From contig OY829543.1 in assembly GCA_963691705.1 (NCBI GenBank), forward strand, positions 28,233,523 through 28,297,522: a stretch of DNA of 64,000 nt, read 5' to 3'. Origin of the DNA: Viola odorata (lineage: Eukaryota; Streptophyta; Magnoliopsida; Malpighiales; Violaceae). A model generated the notes under the pieces. That model searched no databases. It was not told the origin of the DNA and saw only the letters and a program-made list of their open reading frames with translations. Both the position numbers and the translations under genes were made by a program. Of the stretch, positions 10,074-23,301 are shown piece by piece; the stretch's first letter is position 1, and every line of letters begins with the position of its first letter.

Positions 10074-13000
10074 GTGAAGGGTGGTTTAGGGTTATTTCAT
10101 GTAATAATTCCCAAGCCTACTCTTCGCCCATGGGAGAAAAATCCTTGTCTTTTGAAGTCTACAGACTTATTTTCACATCATCGCTTTGAATTACCTTTTA
10201 GTTATTTTCCAACCCTTTTCCATAGTGCTGATGCATATCTCTCCTATGTAGGTACTTTGTGTGACATTCGCAAAGGAATGGAGCCCGCAGATTCGAGGAC
10301 GAATCCATTTGAAGAGGGAGGAGATGATACGAACATGAGGGCTCTCACTCGTATCCACATGAAGATCTCATGGATAGGCCGCGCAAGCCATGAGGAATGC
10401 CGCGCCAAGTCCTCGCAAACCATGAAGGCATGCGTGCACCAGGCGCGCCAACCCTAGAATCCCATGAAGTCCCCGCGCCTAAGCCATCCGAGGTCTTGCG
10501 GTAGCTCTCCAAGCCAATCTCTTCAAGCCCGCGGTCAAGGCCTTAAGTGAAGGGTGGTTTAGGGTTATTTCATGTAATAATTCCCAAGCCTACTCTTCGC
10601 CCATGGGAGAAAATTCATTGTGTTTTGAAGTCTACAGACTTATTTTCCCATCATCGCTTTGAGTTACCTTTTAGTTATTTTCCAACTGTTTTCTATAGTG
10701 CTGATGCATATCTCTTCTATGTAGGTACTTTGTGTGACATTCGCAAAGGAATAGAGCGCGCAGATTCGAGAACGAATCTATTTGAAGAGGGAGTAGATGA
10801 TACGAACATGAGGGCTCTCACTCGTATCCACGTGAACACCTCACGGATAGGCCGCGCCAGCCGTGAGGAATGCCGCGCCAAGTCCTCGCACACCATGAAG
10901 TCAAGCGCGCACCAGGCGCGCCAACCCTAGCATCCCATGAAGTCCCCACGCCTAAGCCATCCGAGGCCTTGCGCTAGCTCTCCAAGCCAATCTCTTCAAG
11001 CCCGCGGTCAAAGCCTTAAGTGAAGGGTGGTTTAGGGTTATTTCATGTAATAATTCCCAAGCCTACTCTTCGCCCATGGGAGAAAATTCATTGTGTTTTG
11101 AAGTCTACAGACTTATTTTCCCATCATCGCTTTGAGTTACCTTTTAGTTATTTTCCAACTTTTTTCCATAGTGCTGATGCATATCTCTTCTATGTAGGTA
11201 CTTTGTGTGACATTCGCAAAGGAATGGAGCGCGCAGATTCGAGAACGAATCTATTTGAAGAGGGAGTAGATGATACGAACATGAGGGCTCTCACTCGTAT
11301 CCACGTGAACACCTCACGGATAGGCCGCGCCAGCCGTGAGGAATGCCGCGCCAAGTCCTCGCACACCATGAAGTCAAGCGCGCACCAGGCGCGCCAACCC
11401 TAGCATCCCATGAAGTCCCCACGCCTAAGCCATCCGAGGCCTTGCGCTAGCTCTCCAAGCCAATCTCTTCAAGCCCGCGGTCAAAGCCTTAAGTGAAGGG
11501 TGGTTTAGGGTTATTTCATGTAATAATTCCCAAGCCTACTCTTCGCCCATGGGAGAAAATTCATTGTGTTTTGAAGTCTACAGACTTATTTTCCCATCAT
11601 CGCTTTGAGTTACCTTTTAGTTATTTTCCAACTTTTTTCCATAGTGCTGATGCATATCTCTTCTATGTAGGTACTTTGTGTGACATTCGCAAAGGAATGG
11701 AGCGCGCAGATTCGAGAACGAATCTATTTGAAGAGGGAGTAGATGATACGAACATGAGGGCTCTCACTCGTATCCACGTGAACACCTCACGGATAGGCCG
11801 CGCCAGCCGTGAGGAATGCCGCGCCAAGTCCTCGCACACCATGAAGTCAAGCGCGCACCAGGCGCGCCAACCCTAGCATCCCATGAAGTCCCCACGCCTA
11901 AGCCATCCGAGGCCTTGCGCTAGCTCTCCAAGCCAATCTCTTCAAGCCCGCGGTCAAAGCCTTAAGTGAAGGGTGGTTTAGGGTTATTTCATGTAATAAT
12001 TCCCAAGCCTACTCTTCGCCCATGGGAGAAAAATCCTTGTCTTTTGAAGTCTACAGAATTATTTTCACATCATCGCTTTGAATTACCTTTTAGTTATTTT
12101 CCAACCCTTTTCCATAGTGCTGATGCATATCTCTCCTATGTAGGTACTTTGTGTGACATTCGCAAAGGAATGGAGCCCGCAGATTCGAGGACAAATCCAT
12201 TTGAAGAGGGAGGAGATGATACGAACATGAGGGCTCTCACTCGTATCCACGTGAAGACCTCATGGATAGGCCGCGCAAGCCATGAGGAATGCAGCGCCAA
12301 GTCCTCGCAAAGCATGAAGACATGCGTGCACCAGGCGCGCCAACCCTAGCATCCCATGAAGTCCCCGCGCCTAAGCCATCCGAGGCCTTGCGGTAGCTCT
12401 CCAAGCCAATCTCTTCAAGCCCGCGGTCAAGGCCTTAAGTGAAGGGTGGTTTAGGGTTATTTCATGTAATAATTCCCAAGCCTACTCTTCGCCCATGGGA
12501 GAAAAATCCTTGTCTTTTGAAGTCTACAGAATTATTTTCACATCATCGCTTTGAATTACCTTTTAGTTATTTTCCAACCCTTTTCCATAGTGCTGATGCA
12601 TATCTCTCCTATGTAGGTACTTTGTGTGACATTCGCAAAGGAATGGAGCCCGCAGATTCGAGGACAAATCCATTTGAAGAGGGAGGAGATGATACGAACA
12701 TGAGGGCTCTCACTCGTATCCACGTGAAGACCTCATGGATAGGCCGCGCAAGCCATGAGGAATGCCGCGCCAAGTCCTCGCAAAGCATGAAGACATGCGT
12801 ACACCAGGCGCGCCAACCCTAGCATCCCATGAAGTCCCCGCGCCTAAGCCATCCGAGGCCTTGCGGTAGCTCTCCAAGCCAATCTCTTCAAGCCCGCGGT
12901 CAAGGCCTTAAGTGAAGGGTGGTTTAGGGTTATTTCATGTAATAATTCCCAAGCCTACTCTTCGCCCATGGGAGAAAATTCCTTGTGTTTTGAAGTCTAC

Positions 13001-13853
13001 AGACTTATTTTCCCATCATCGCTTTGAGTTACCTTTTAGTTATTTTCCAACTCTTTTCCATAGTGCTGATGCATATCTCTTCTATGTAGGTACTTTGTGT
13101 GACATTCACAAAGGAATGGAGCGCGCAGATTCGAGAACGAATCTATTTGAAGAGGGAGTAGATGATACGAACATGAGGGCTCTCACTCGTATCCACGTGA
13201 AGACATCACGGATAGGTCGCGCCAGCCGTGAGGAATGCCGCGCCAAGTCCTCACAAACCATGAAGTCATGCGCGCACCAGGCGCACCAACCCTAGCATCC
13301 CATGCCCCACGCCTAAGCCATCCGAGGCCTTGCGGTAGCTCTCCAAGCCAATCTCTTCAGGCCCGCGGTCAAGGCCTTAAGTAAAGGGTAGTTTAGGTTT
13401 ATTTCATGTAATAATTCCCAAGCCTACTCTTCGCCCATGGGAGAAAAATCCTTGTCTTTTGAAGTCTACAGACTTATTTTCACATCATCGCTTTGAATTA
13501 CCTTTTAGTTATTTTCCAACCCTTTTCCATAGTGCTTATGCATATCTCTACTATGTAGGTACTTTGTGTTACATTCGCAAAGGAATGGAGCCCGCAGATT
13601 CGAGGACAAATCCATTTGAAGAGGGAGGAGATGATACGAACATGAGGGCTCTCGCTCGTATCCACGTGAAGACCTCATGGATAGGCCGCGCAAGCCATGA
13701 GGAATGTCGCGCCAAGTCCTCGCAAAGCATGAAGACATGCGTGCACCAGGCGCGCCAACCCTAGCATCCCATGAAGTCCCCGCGCCTAAGCCATCCGAGG
13801 CCTTGCGGTAGCTCTCCAAGCCAATCTCTTCAAGCCCGCGGTCAAGGCCTTAA
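10074..13853 (+). repeat. Rearranged block B-C-C-C-A-A'-D-E (3,780 bp)
   Basis: Monomers start at 10,074 (B), 10,547, 11,020, 11,493 (three C), 11,966 (A), 12,439 (A'), 12,912 (D) and 13,381 (E). The three C copies form a local subclade with AAATTCATTG and AAGTCAAGCGC. The A-A' pair repeats the arrangement at 7,240-8,185. Private marks of the B and first C are G at 10,428, T at 10,494 and G at 10,688. All three recur 3,780 bp downstream. Confidence 0.9.
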
Positions 13854-16687
13854 GTGAAGGGTGGTTTAGGGTGATTTCATGTAATAATTCCCAAGCCTAC
13901 TCTTCGCCCATGGGAGAAAAATCCTTGTCTTTTGAAGTCTACAGACTTATTTTCACATCATCGCTTTGAATTACCTTTTAGTTATTTTCCAACCCTTTTC
14001 CATAGTGCTGATGCATATCTCTCCTATGTAGGTACTTTGTGTGACATTCGCAAAGGAATGGAGCCCGCAGATTCGAGGACGAATCCATTTGAAGAGGGAG
14101 GAGATGATACGAACATGAGGGCTCTCACTCGTATCCACATGAAGATCTCATGGATAGGCCGCGCAAGCCATGAGGAATGCCGCGCCAAGTCCTCGCAAAC
14201 CATGAAGGCATGCGTGCACCAGGCGCGCCAACCCTAGAATCCCATGAAGTCCCCGCGCCTAAGCCATCCGAGGTCTTGCGGTAGCTCTCCAAGCCAATCT
14301 CTTCAAGCCCGCGGTCAAGGCCTTAAGTGAAGGGTGGTTTAGGGTTATTTCATGTAATAATTCCCAAGCCTACTCTTCGCCCATGGGAGAAAATTCATTG
14401 TGTTTTGAAGTCTACAGACTTATTTTCCCATCATCGCTTTGAGTTACCTTTTAGTTATTTTCCAACTGTTTTCCATAGTGCTGATGCATATCTCTTCTAT
14501 GTAGGTACTTTGTGTGACATTCGCAAAGAAATGGAGCGCGCAGATTCGAGAACGAATCTATTTGAAGAGGGAGTAGATGATACGAACATGAGGGCTCTCA
14601 CTCGTATCCACGTGAACACCTCACGGATAGGCCGCGCCAGCCGTGAGGAATGCCGCGCCAAGTCCTCGCACACCATGAAGTCAAGCGCGCACCAGGCGCG
14701 CCAACCCTAGCATCCCATGAAGTCCCCACGCCTAAGCCATCCGAGGCCTTGCGCTAGCTCTCCAAGCCAATCTCTTCAAGCCCGCGGTCAAAGCCTTAAG
14801 TGAAGGGTGGTTTAGGGTTATTTCATGTAATAATTCCCAAGCCTACTCTTCGCCCATGGGAGAAAATTCATTGTGTTTTGAAGTCTACAGACTTATTTTC
14901 CCATCATCGCTTTGAGTTACCTTTTAGTTATTTTCCAACTTTTTTCCATAGTGCTGATGCATATCTCTTCTATGTAGGTACTTTGTGTGACATTCGCAAA
15001 GGAATGGAGCGCGCAGATTCGAGAACGAATCTATTTGAAGAGGGAGTAGATGATACGAACATGAGGGCTCTCACTCGTATCCACGTGAACACCTCACGGA
15101 TAGGCCGCGCCAGCCGTGAGGAATGCCGCGCCAAGTCCTCGCACACCATGAAGTCAAGCGCGCACCAGGCGCGCCAACCCTAGCATCCCATGAAGTCCCC
15201 ACGCCTAAGCCATCCGAGGCCTTGCGCTAGCTCTCCAAGCCAATCTCTTCAAGCCCGCGGTCAAAGCCTTAAGTGAAGGGTGGTTTAGGGTTATTTCATG
15301 TAATAATTCCCAAGCCTACTCTTCGCCCATGGGAGAAAATTCATTGTGTTTTGAAGTCTACAGACTTATTTTCCCATCATCGCTTTGAGTTACCTTTTAG
15401 TTATTTTCCAACTTTTTTCCATAGTGCTGATGCATATCTCTTCTATGTAGGTACTTTATGTGACATTCGCAAAGGAATGGAGCGCGCAGATTCGAGAACG
15501 AATCTATTTGAAGAGGGAGTAGATGATACGAACATGAGGGCTCTCACTCGTATCCACGTGAACACCTCACGGATAGGCCGCGCCAGCCGTGAGGAATGCC
15601 GCGCCAAGTCCTCGCACACCATGAAGTCAAGCGCGCACCAGGCGCGCCAACCCTAGCATCCCATGAAGTCCCCACGCCTAAGCCATCCGAGGCCTTGCGC
15701 TAGCTCTCCAAGCCAATCTCTTCAAGCCCGCGGTCAAAGCCTTAAGTGAAGGGTGGTTTAGGGTTATTTCATGTAATAATTCCCAAGCCTACTCTTCGCC
15801 CATGGGAGAAAATTCCTTGTGTTTTGAAGTCTACAGACTTATTTTCCCATCATCGCTTTGAGTTACCTTTTAGTTATTTTCCAACTCTTTTCCATAGTGC
15901 TGATGCATATCTCTTCTATGTAGGTACTTTGTGTGACATTCACAAAGGAATGGAGCGCGCAGATTCGAGAACGAATCTATTTGAAGAGGGAGTAGATGAT
16001 ACGAACATGAGGGCTCTCACTCGTATCCACGTGAAGACCTCACGGATAGGCCGCGCCAGCCGTGAGGAATGCCGCGCCAAGTCCTCGCAAACCATGAAGT
16101 CATGCGCGCACCAGGCGCACCAACCCTAGCATCCCATGCCCCACGCCTAAGCCATCCGAGGCCTTGCAGTAGCTCTCCAAGCCAATCTCTTCAGGCCCGC
16201 GGTCAAGGCCTTAAGTAAAGGGTAGTTTAGGTTTATTTCATGTAATAATTCCCAAGCCTACTCTTCGCCCATGGGAGAAAAATCCTTGTCTTTTGAAGTC
16301 TACAGACTTATTTTCACATCATCGCTTTGAATTACCTTTTAGTTATTTTCCAACCCTTTTCCATAGTGCTTATGCATATCTCTACTATGTAGGTACTTTG
16401 TGTTACATTCGCAAAGGAATGGAGCCCGCAGATTCGAGGACAAATCCATTTGAAGAGGGAGGAGATGATACGAACATGAGGGCTCTCGCTCGTATCCACG
16501 TGAAGACCTCATGGATAGGCCGCGCAAGCCATGAGGAATGTCGCGCCAAGTCCTCGCAAAGCATGAAGACATGCGTACACCAGGCGCGCCAACCCTAGCA
16601 TCCCATGAAGTCCCCGCGCCTAAGCCATCCGAGGCCTTGCGGTAGCTCTCCAAGCCAATCTCTTCAAGCCCGCGGTCAAGGCCTTAA
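13854..16687 (+). repeat. Rearranged block B-C-C-C-D-E (2,834 bp)
   Basis: Monomers start at 13,854 (B), 14,327, 14,800, 15,273 (C), 15,746 (D) and 16,215 (E). The B-C-C-C part duplicates 10,074-11,965, sharing G at 14,208, T at 14,274 and G at 14,468. The A-A' pair is absent. The B monomer has GGGTGATTTC at its head, placing a stop codon in the long frame. The C at 15,273 has CTTTATGTG at 15,458, and the D has CTTGCAGTAG at 16,168. Both marks reappear 2,361 bp later. Confidence 0.9.
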
Positions 16688-19048
16688 GTGAAGGGTGGTT
16701 TAGGGTTATTTCATGTAATAATTCCCAAGCCTACTCTTCGCCCATGGGAGAAAAATCCTTGTCTTTTGAAGTCTACAGACTTATTTTCACATCATCGCTT
16801 TGAATTACCTTTTAGTTATTTTCCAACCCTTTTCCATAGTGCTGATGCATATCTCTCCTATGTAGGTACTTTGTGTGACATTCGCAAAGGAATGGAGCCC
16901 GCAGATTCGAGGACAAATCCATTTGAAGAGGGAGGAGATGATACGAACATGAGGGCTCTCACTCGTATCCACGTGAAGACCTCAGGGATGGGCCGCGCAA
17001 GCCATGAGGAATGCCGCGCCAAGTCCTCGCAAAGCATGAAGACATGCGTGCACCAGGCGCGCCAACCCTAGCATCCCATGAAGTCCCCGCGCCTAAGCCA
17101 TCCGAGGCCTTGCGGTAGCTCTCCAAGCCAATCTCTTCAAGCCCGCGGTCAAGGCCTTAAGTGAAGGGTGGTTTAGGGTTATTTCATGTAATAATTCCCA
17201 AGCCTACTCTTCGCCCATGGGAGAAAAATCCTTGTCTTTTGAAGTCTACAGACTTATTTTCACATCATCGCTTTGAATTACCTTTTAGTTATTTTCCAAC
17301 CCTTTTCCATAGTGCTGATGCATATCTTTCCTATGTAGGTACTTTGTGTGACATTCGCAAAGGAATGGAGCCCGCAGATTCGAGGACGAATCCATTTGAA
17401 GAGGGAGGAGATGATACGAACATGAGGGCTCTCACTCGTATCCACAAGAAGATCTCATGGATAGGCCGCGCAAGCCATGAGGAATGCCGCGCCAAGTCCT
17501 CGCAAACCATGAAGACATGCGTGCACCAGGCGCGCCAACCCTAGAATCCCATGAAGTCCCCGCGCCTAAGCCATCCGAGGCCTTGCGGTAGCTCTCCAAG
17601 CCAATCTCTTCAAGCCCGCGGTCAAGGCCTTAAGTGAAGGGTGGTTTAGGGTTATTTCATGTAATAATTCCCAAGCCTACTCTTCGCCCATGGGAGAAAA
17701 TTCATTGTGTTTTGAAGTCTACAGACTTATTTTCCCATCATCGCTTTGAGTTACCTTTTAGTTATTTTCCAACTTTTTTCCATAGTGCTGATGCATATCT
17801 CTTCTATGTAGGTACTTTATGTGACATTCGCAAAGGAATGGAGCGCGCAGATTCGAGAACGAATCTATTTGAAGAGGGAGTAGATGATACGAACATGAGG
17901 GCTCTCACTCGTATCCACGTGAACACCTCACGGATAGGCCGCGCCAGCCGTGAGGAATGCCGCGCCAAGTCCTCGCACACCATGAAGTCAAGCGCGCACC
18001 AGGCGCGCCAACCCTAGCATCCCATGAAGTCCCCACGCCTAAGCCATCCGAGGCCTTGCGCTAGCTCTCCAAGCCAATCTCTTCAAGCCCGCGGTCAAAG
18101 CCTTAAGTGAAGGGTGGTTTAGGGTTATTTCATGTAATAATTCCCAAGCCTACTCTTCGCCCATGGGAGAAAATTCCTTGTGTTTTGAAGTCTACAGACT
18201 TATTTTCCCATCATCGCTTTGAGTTACCTTTTAGTTATTTTCCAACTCTTTTCCATAGTGCTGATGCATATCTCTTCTATGTAGGTACTTTGTGTGACAT
18301 TCACAAAGGAATGGAGCGCGCAGATTCGAGAACGAATCTATTTGAAGAGGGAGTAGATGATACGAACATGAGGGCTCTCACTCGTATCCACGTGAAGACC
18401 TCACGGATAGGCCGCGCCAGCCGTGAGGAATGCCGCGCCAAGTCCTCGCAAACCATGAAGTCATGCGCGCACCAGGCGCACCAACCCTAGCATCCCATGC
18501 CCCACGCCTAAGCCATCCGAGGCCTTGCAGTAGCTCTCCAAGCCAATCTCTTCAGGCCCGCGGTCAAGGCCTTAAGTAAAGGGTAGTTTAGGTTTATTTC
18601 ATGTAATAATTCCCAAGCCTACTCTTCGCCCATGGGAGAAAAATCCTTGTCTTTTGAAGTCTACAGACTTATTTTCACATCATCGCTTTGAATTACCTTT
18701 TAGTTATTTTCCAACCCTTTTCCATAGTGCTTATGCATATCTCTACTATGTAGGTACTTTGTGTTACATTCGCAAAGGAATGGAGCCCGCAGATTCGAGG
18801 ACAAATCCATTTGAAGAGGGAGGAGATGATACGAACATGAGGGCTCTCGCTCGTATCCACGTGAAGACCTCATGGATAGGCCGCGCAAGCCATGAGGAAT
18901 GTCGCGCCAAGTCCTCGCAAAGCATGAAGACATGCGTACACCAGGCGCGCCAACCCTAGCATCCCATGAAGTCCCCGCGCCTAAGCCATCCGAGGCCTTG
19001 CGGTAGCTCTCCAAGCCAATCTCTTCAAGCCCGCGGTCAAGGCCTTAA
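16688..19048 (+). repeat. HOR copy, A''-B-C-D-E (2,361 bp)
   Basis: The five-monomer order returns: 16,688 (A''), 17,161 (B), 17,634 (C), 18,107 (D), 18,576 (E). A'' has the A body with CAGACTTATT and the private CAGGGATGGGCC. The B has CACAAGAAG instead of CACATGAAG. The C carries the CTTTATGTG change (17,819) and the D carries CTTGCAGTAG (18,529). C-D-E is therefore a copy of the C-D-E starting at 15,273. Confidence 0.92.
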
Positions 19049-19521
19049 GTGAAGGGTGGTTTAGGGTTATTTCATGTAATAATTCCCAAGCCTACTCTTC
19101 GCCCATGGGAGAAAAATCCTTGTCTTTTGAAGTCTACAGACTTATTTTCACATCATCGCTTTGAATTACCTTTTAGTTATTTTCCAACCCTTTTCCATAG
19201 TGCTGATGCATATCTCTCCTATGTAGGTACTTTGTGTGACATTCGCAAAGGAATGGAGCCCGCAGATTCGAGGACAAATCCATTTGAAGAGGGAGGAGAT
19301 GATACGAACATGAGGGCTCTCGCTCGTATCCACGTGAAGACCTCATGGATAGGCCGCGCAAGCCATGAGGAATGTCGCGCCAAGTCCTCGCAAAGCATGA
19401 AGACATGCGTACACCAGGCGCGCCAACCCTAGCATCCCATGAAGTCCCCGCGCCTAAGCCATCCGAGGCCTTGCGGTAGCTCTCCAAGCCAATCTCTTCA
19501 AGCCCGCGGTCAAGGCCTTAA
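19049..19521 (+). repeat. Hybrid monomer, A''-type head with E-type tail
   Basis: The head is the normal GTGAAGGGTGG form with GTGCTGATGC and CTCTCCTATG, as in A''. The tail has GCTCTCGCTC, ATGTCGCGCC and GCGTACACC, as in the E at 18,576. It sits as one extra monomer between E (18,576) and A'' (19,522). As a result the A'' copies at 16,688 and 19,522 are 2,834 bp apart instead of 2,361. Confidence 0.85.
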
Positions 19522-21882
19522 GTGAAGGGTGGTTTAGGGTTATTTCATGTAATAATTCCCAAGCCTACTCTTCGCCCATGGGAGAAAAATCCTTGTCTTT
19601 TGAAGTCTACAGACTTATTTTCACATCATCGCTTTGAATTACCTTTTAGTTATTTTCCAACCCTTTCCCATAGTGCTGATGCATATCTCTCCTATGTAGG
19701 TACTTTGTGTGACATTCGCAAAGGAATGGAGCCCGCAGATTCGAGGACAAATCCATTTGAAGAGGGAGGAGATGATACGAACATGAGGGCTCTCACTCGT
19801 ATCCACGTGAAGACCTCAGGGATGGGCCGCGCAAGCCATGAGGAATGCCGCGCCAAGTCCTCGCAAAGCATGAAGACATGCGTGCACCAGGCGCGCCAAC
19901 CCTAGCATCCCATGAAGTCCCCGCGCCTAAGCCATCCGAGGCCTTGCGGTAGCTCTCCAAGCCAATCTCTTCAAGCCCGCGGTCAAGGCCTTAAGTGAAG
20001 GGTGGTTTAGGGTTATTTCATGTAATAATTCCCAAGCCTACTCTTCGCCCATGGGAGAAAAATCCTTGTCTTTTGAAGTCTACAGACTTATTTTCACATC
20101 ATCGCTTTGAATTACCTTTTAGTTATTTTCCAACCCTTTTCCATAGTGCTGATGCATATCTTTCCTATGTAGGTACTTTGTGTGACATTCGCAAAGGAAT
20201 GGAGCCCGCAGATTCGAGGACGAATCCATTTGAAGAGGGAGGAGATGATACGAACATGAGGGCTCTCACTCGTATCCACATGAAGATCTCATGGATAGGC
20301 CGCGCAAGCCATGAGGAATGCCGCGCCAAGTCCTCGCAAACCATGAAGACATGCGTGCACCAGGCGCGCCAACCCTAGAATCCCATGAAGTCCCCGCGCC
20401 TAAGCCATCCGAGGCCTTGCGGTAGCTCTCCAAGCCAATCTCTTCAAGCCCGCGGTCAAGGCCTTAAGTGAAGGGTGGTTTAGGGTTATTTCATGTAATA
20501 ATTCCCAAGCCTACTCTTCGCCCATGGGAGAAAATTCCTTGTGTTTTGAAGTCTACAGACTTATTTTCCCATCATCGCTTTGAGTTACCTTTTAGTTATT
20601 TTCCAACTTTTTTCCATAGTGCTGATGCATATCTCTTCTATGTAGGTACTTTGTGTGACATTCGCAAAGGAATGGAGCGCGCAGATTCGAGAACGAATCT
20701 ATTTGAAGAGGGAGTAGATGATACGAACATGAGGGCTCTCACTCGTATCCACGTGAACACCTCACGGATAGGCCGCGCCAGCCGTGAGGAATGCCGCGCC
20801 AAGTCCTCGCACACCATGAAGTCATGCGCGCACCAGGCGCGCCAACCCTAGCATCCCATGAAGTCCCCACGCCTAAGCCATCCGAGGCCTTGCGCTAGCT
20901 CTCCAAGCCAATCTCTTCAAGCCCGCGGTCAAAGCCTTAAGTGAAGGGTGGTTTAGGGTTATTTCATGTAATAATTCCCAAGCCTACTCTTCGCCCATGG
21001 GAGAAAATTCCTTGTGTTTTGAAGTCTACAGACTTATTTTCCCATCATCGCTTTGAGTTACCTTTTAGTTATTTTCCAACTCTTTTCCATAGTGCTGATG
21101 CATATCTCTTCTATGTAGGTACTTTGTGTGACATTCACAAAGGAATGGAGCGCGCAGATTCGAGAACGAATCTATTTGAAGAGGGAGAAGATGATTCGAA
21201 CATGAGGGCTCTCACTCGTATCCACATGAAGATCTCATGGATAGGCCGCGCAAGCCATGAGGAATGCCGCGCCAAGTCCTCGCAAACCATGAAGGCATGC
21301 GTGCACCAGGCGCGCCAACCCTAGAATCCCATGAAGTCCCCGCGCCTAAGCCATCCGAGGCCTTGCGGTAGCTCTCCAAGCCAATCTCTTCAAGCCCGCG
21401 GTCAAGGCCTTAAGTGAAGGGTGGTTTAGGGTTATTTCATGTAATAATTCCCAAGCCTACTCTTCGCCCATGGGAGAAAATTCCTTGTGTTTTGAAGTCT
21501 ACAGACTTATTTTCCCATCATCGCTTTGAGTTACCTTTTAGTTATTTTCCAACTCTTTTCCATAGTGCTGATGCATATCTCTTCTATGTAGGTACTTTGT
21601 GTGACATTCACAAAGGAATGGAGCGCGCAGATTCGAGAACGAATCTATTTGAAGAGGGAGTAGATGATACGAACATGAGGGCTCTCACTCGTATCCACGT
21701 GAAGACCTCACGGATAGGCCGCGCCAGCCGTGAGGAATGCCGCGCCAAGTCCTCGCAAACCATGAAGTCATGCGCGCACCAGGCGCACCAACCCTAGCAT
21801 CCCATGCCCCACGCCTAAGCCATCCGAGGCCTTGCGGTAGCTCTCCAAGCCAATCTCTTCAGGCCCGCGGTCAAGGCCTTAA
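19522..21882 (+). repeat. Five-monomer block A''-B-C-D/B-D (2,361 bp)
   Basis: Monomers start at 19,522 (A'', with CAGGGATGGGCC as at 16,688), 19,995 (B, with CTTTCCTATG), 20,468 (C, with the common CATCGCTTTG), 20,941 (D/B hybrid) and 21,414 (D, 469 bp). The total length still equals the HOR period although the monomer order has changed. Confidence 0.88.
20941..21413 (+). repeat. Hybrid monomer, D head with B tail
   Basis: Bases up to about 21,180 are D-like (CAACTCTTTT, ATTCACAAAG, GAGCGCGC). From CACATGAAGATC onward it is B-like, including GAAGGCATGCG and CTAGAATCCC, as in the B at 10,074 and 13,854. The switch lies at about 21,187-21,226. A private GAAGATGATTCG at the switch also breaks the GATACGA inverted repeat arm. 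Confidence 0.87.
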
Positions 21883-22355
21883 GTAAAGGGTAGTTTAGGT
21901 TTATTTCATGTAATAATTCCCAAGCCTACTCTTCGCCCATGGGAGAAAAATCCTTGTCTTTTGAAGTCTACAGACTTATTTTCACATCATCGCTTTGAAT
22001 TACCTTTTAGTTATTTTCCAACCCTTTTCCATAGTGCTGATGCATATCTTTCCTATGTAGGTACTTTGTGTGACATTCGCAAAGGAATGGAGCCCGCAGA
22101 TTCGAGGACGAATCCATTTGAAGAGGGAGGAGATGATACGAACATGAGGGCTCTCACTCGTATCCACATGAAGATCTCATGGATAGGCCGCGCAAGCCAT
22201 GAGGAATGCCGCGCCAAGTCCTCGCAAACCATGAAGACATGCGTGCACCAGGCGCGCCAACCCTAGAATCCCATGAAGTCCCCGCGCCTAAGCCATCCGA
22301 GGCCTTGCGGTAGCTCTCCAAGCCAATCTCTTCAAGCCCGCGGTCAAGGCCTTAA
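21883..22355 (+). repeat. Hybrid monomer, E head with B body
   Basis: It opens with the E head GTAAAGGGTAG and TTTAGGTTT. It then has CTTTCCTATG, CACATGAAGATC and CTAGAATCCC exactly as in the B at 19,995. The switch lies between the head and the CTTTCCTATG site, in sequence where E and B are nearly identical. Confidence 0.85.
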
Positions 22356-22828
22356 GTGAAGGGTGGTTTAGGGTTATTTCATGTAGTAATTCCCAAGCCT
22401 ACTCTTCGCCCATGGGAGAAAATTCCTTGTGTTTTGAAGTCTACAGACTTATTTTCCCATCATCGCTTTGAGTTACCTTTTAGTTATTTTCCAACTTTTT
22501 TCCATAGTGCTGATGCATATCTCTTCTATGTAGGTACTTTGTGTGACATTCGCAAAGGAATGGAGCGCGCAGATTCGAGAACGAATCTATTTGAAGAGGG
22601 AGTAGATGATACGAACATGAGGGCTCTCACTCGTATCCACGTGAACACCTCACGGATAGGCCGCGCCAGCCGTGAGGAATGCCGCGCCAAGTCCTCGCAC
22701 ACCATGAAGTCATGCGCGCACCAGGCGCGCCAACCCTAGCATCCCATGAAGTCCCCACGCCTAAGCCATCCGAGGCCTTGCGCTAGCTCTCCAAGCCAAT
22801 CTCTTCAAGCCCGCGGTCAAAGCCTTAA

Positions 22829-23301
22829 GTGAAGGGTGGTTTAGGGTTATTTCATGTAATAATTCCCAAGCCTACTCTTCGCCCATGGGAGAAAATTCCT
22901 TGTGTTTTGAAGTCTACAGACTTATTTTCCCATCATCGCTTTGAGTTACCTTTTAGTTATTTTCCAACTCTTTTCCATAGTGCTGATGCATATCTCTTCT
23001 ATGTAGGTACTTTGTGTGACATTCACAAAGGAATGGAGCGCGCAGATTCGAGAACGAATCTATTTGAAGAGGGAGGAGATGATACGAACATGAGGGCTCT
23101 CACTCGTATCCACATGAAGATCTCATGGATAGGCCGCGCAAGCCATGAGGAATGCCGCGCCAAGTCCTCGCAAACCATGAAGGCATGCGTGCACCAGGCG
23201 CGCCAACCCTAGAATCCCATGAAGTCCCCGCGCCTAAGCCATCCGAGGCCTTGCGGTAGCTCTCCAAGCCAATCTCTTCAAGCCCGCGGTCAAGGCCTTA
23301 A
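22829..23301 (+). repeat. Hybrid monomer, D head with B tail (second copy)
   Basis: It is D-like through ATTCACAAAG and GAGAACGAATC, then B-like from GGGAGGAGATG at about 23,071 with GAAGGCATGCG and CTAGAATCCC. It resembles the hybrid at 20,941, but the switch is slightly earlier and the intact GATACGA arm is kept. Confidence 0.86.
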
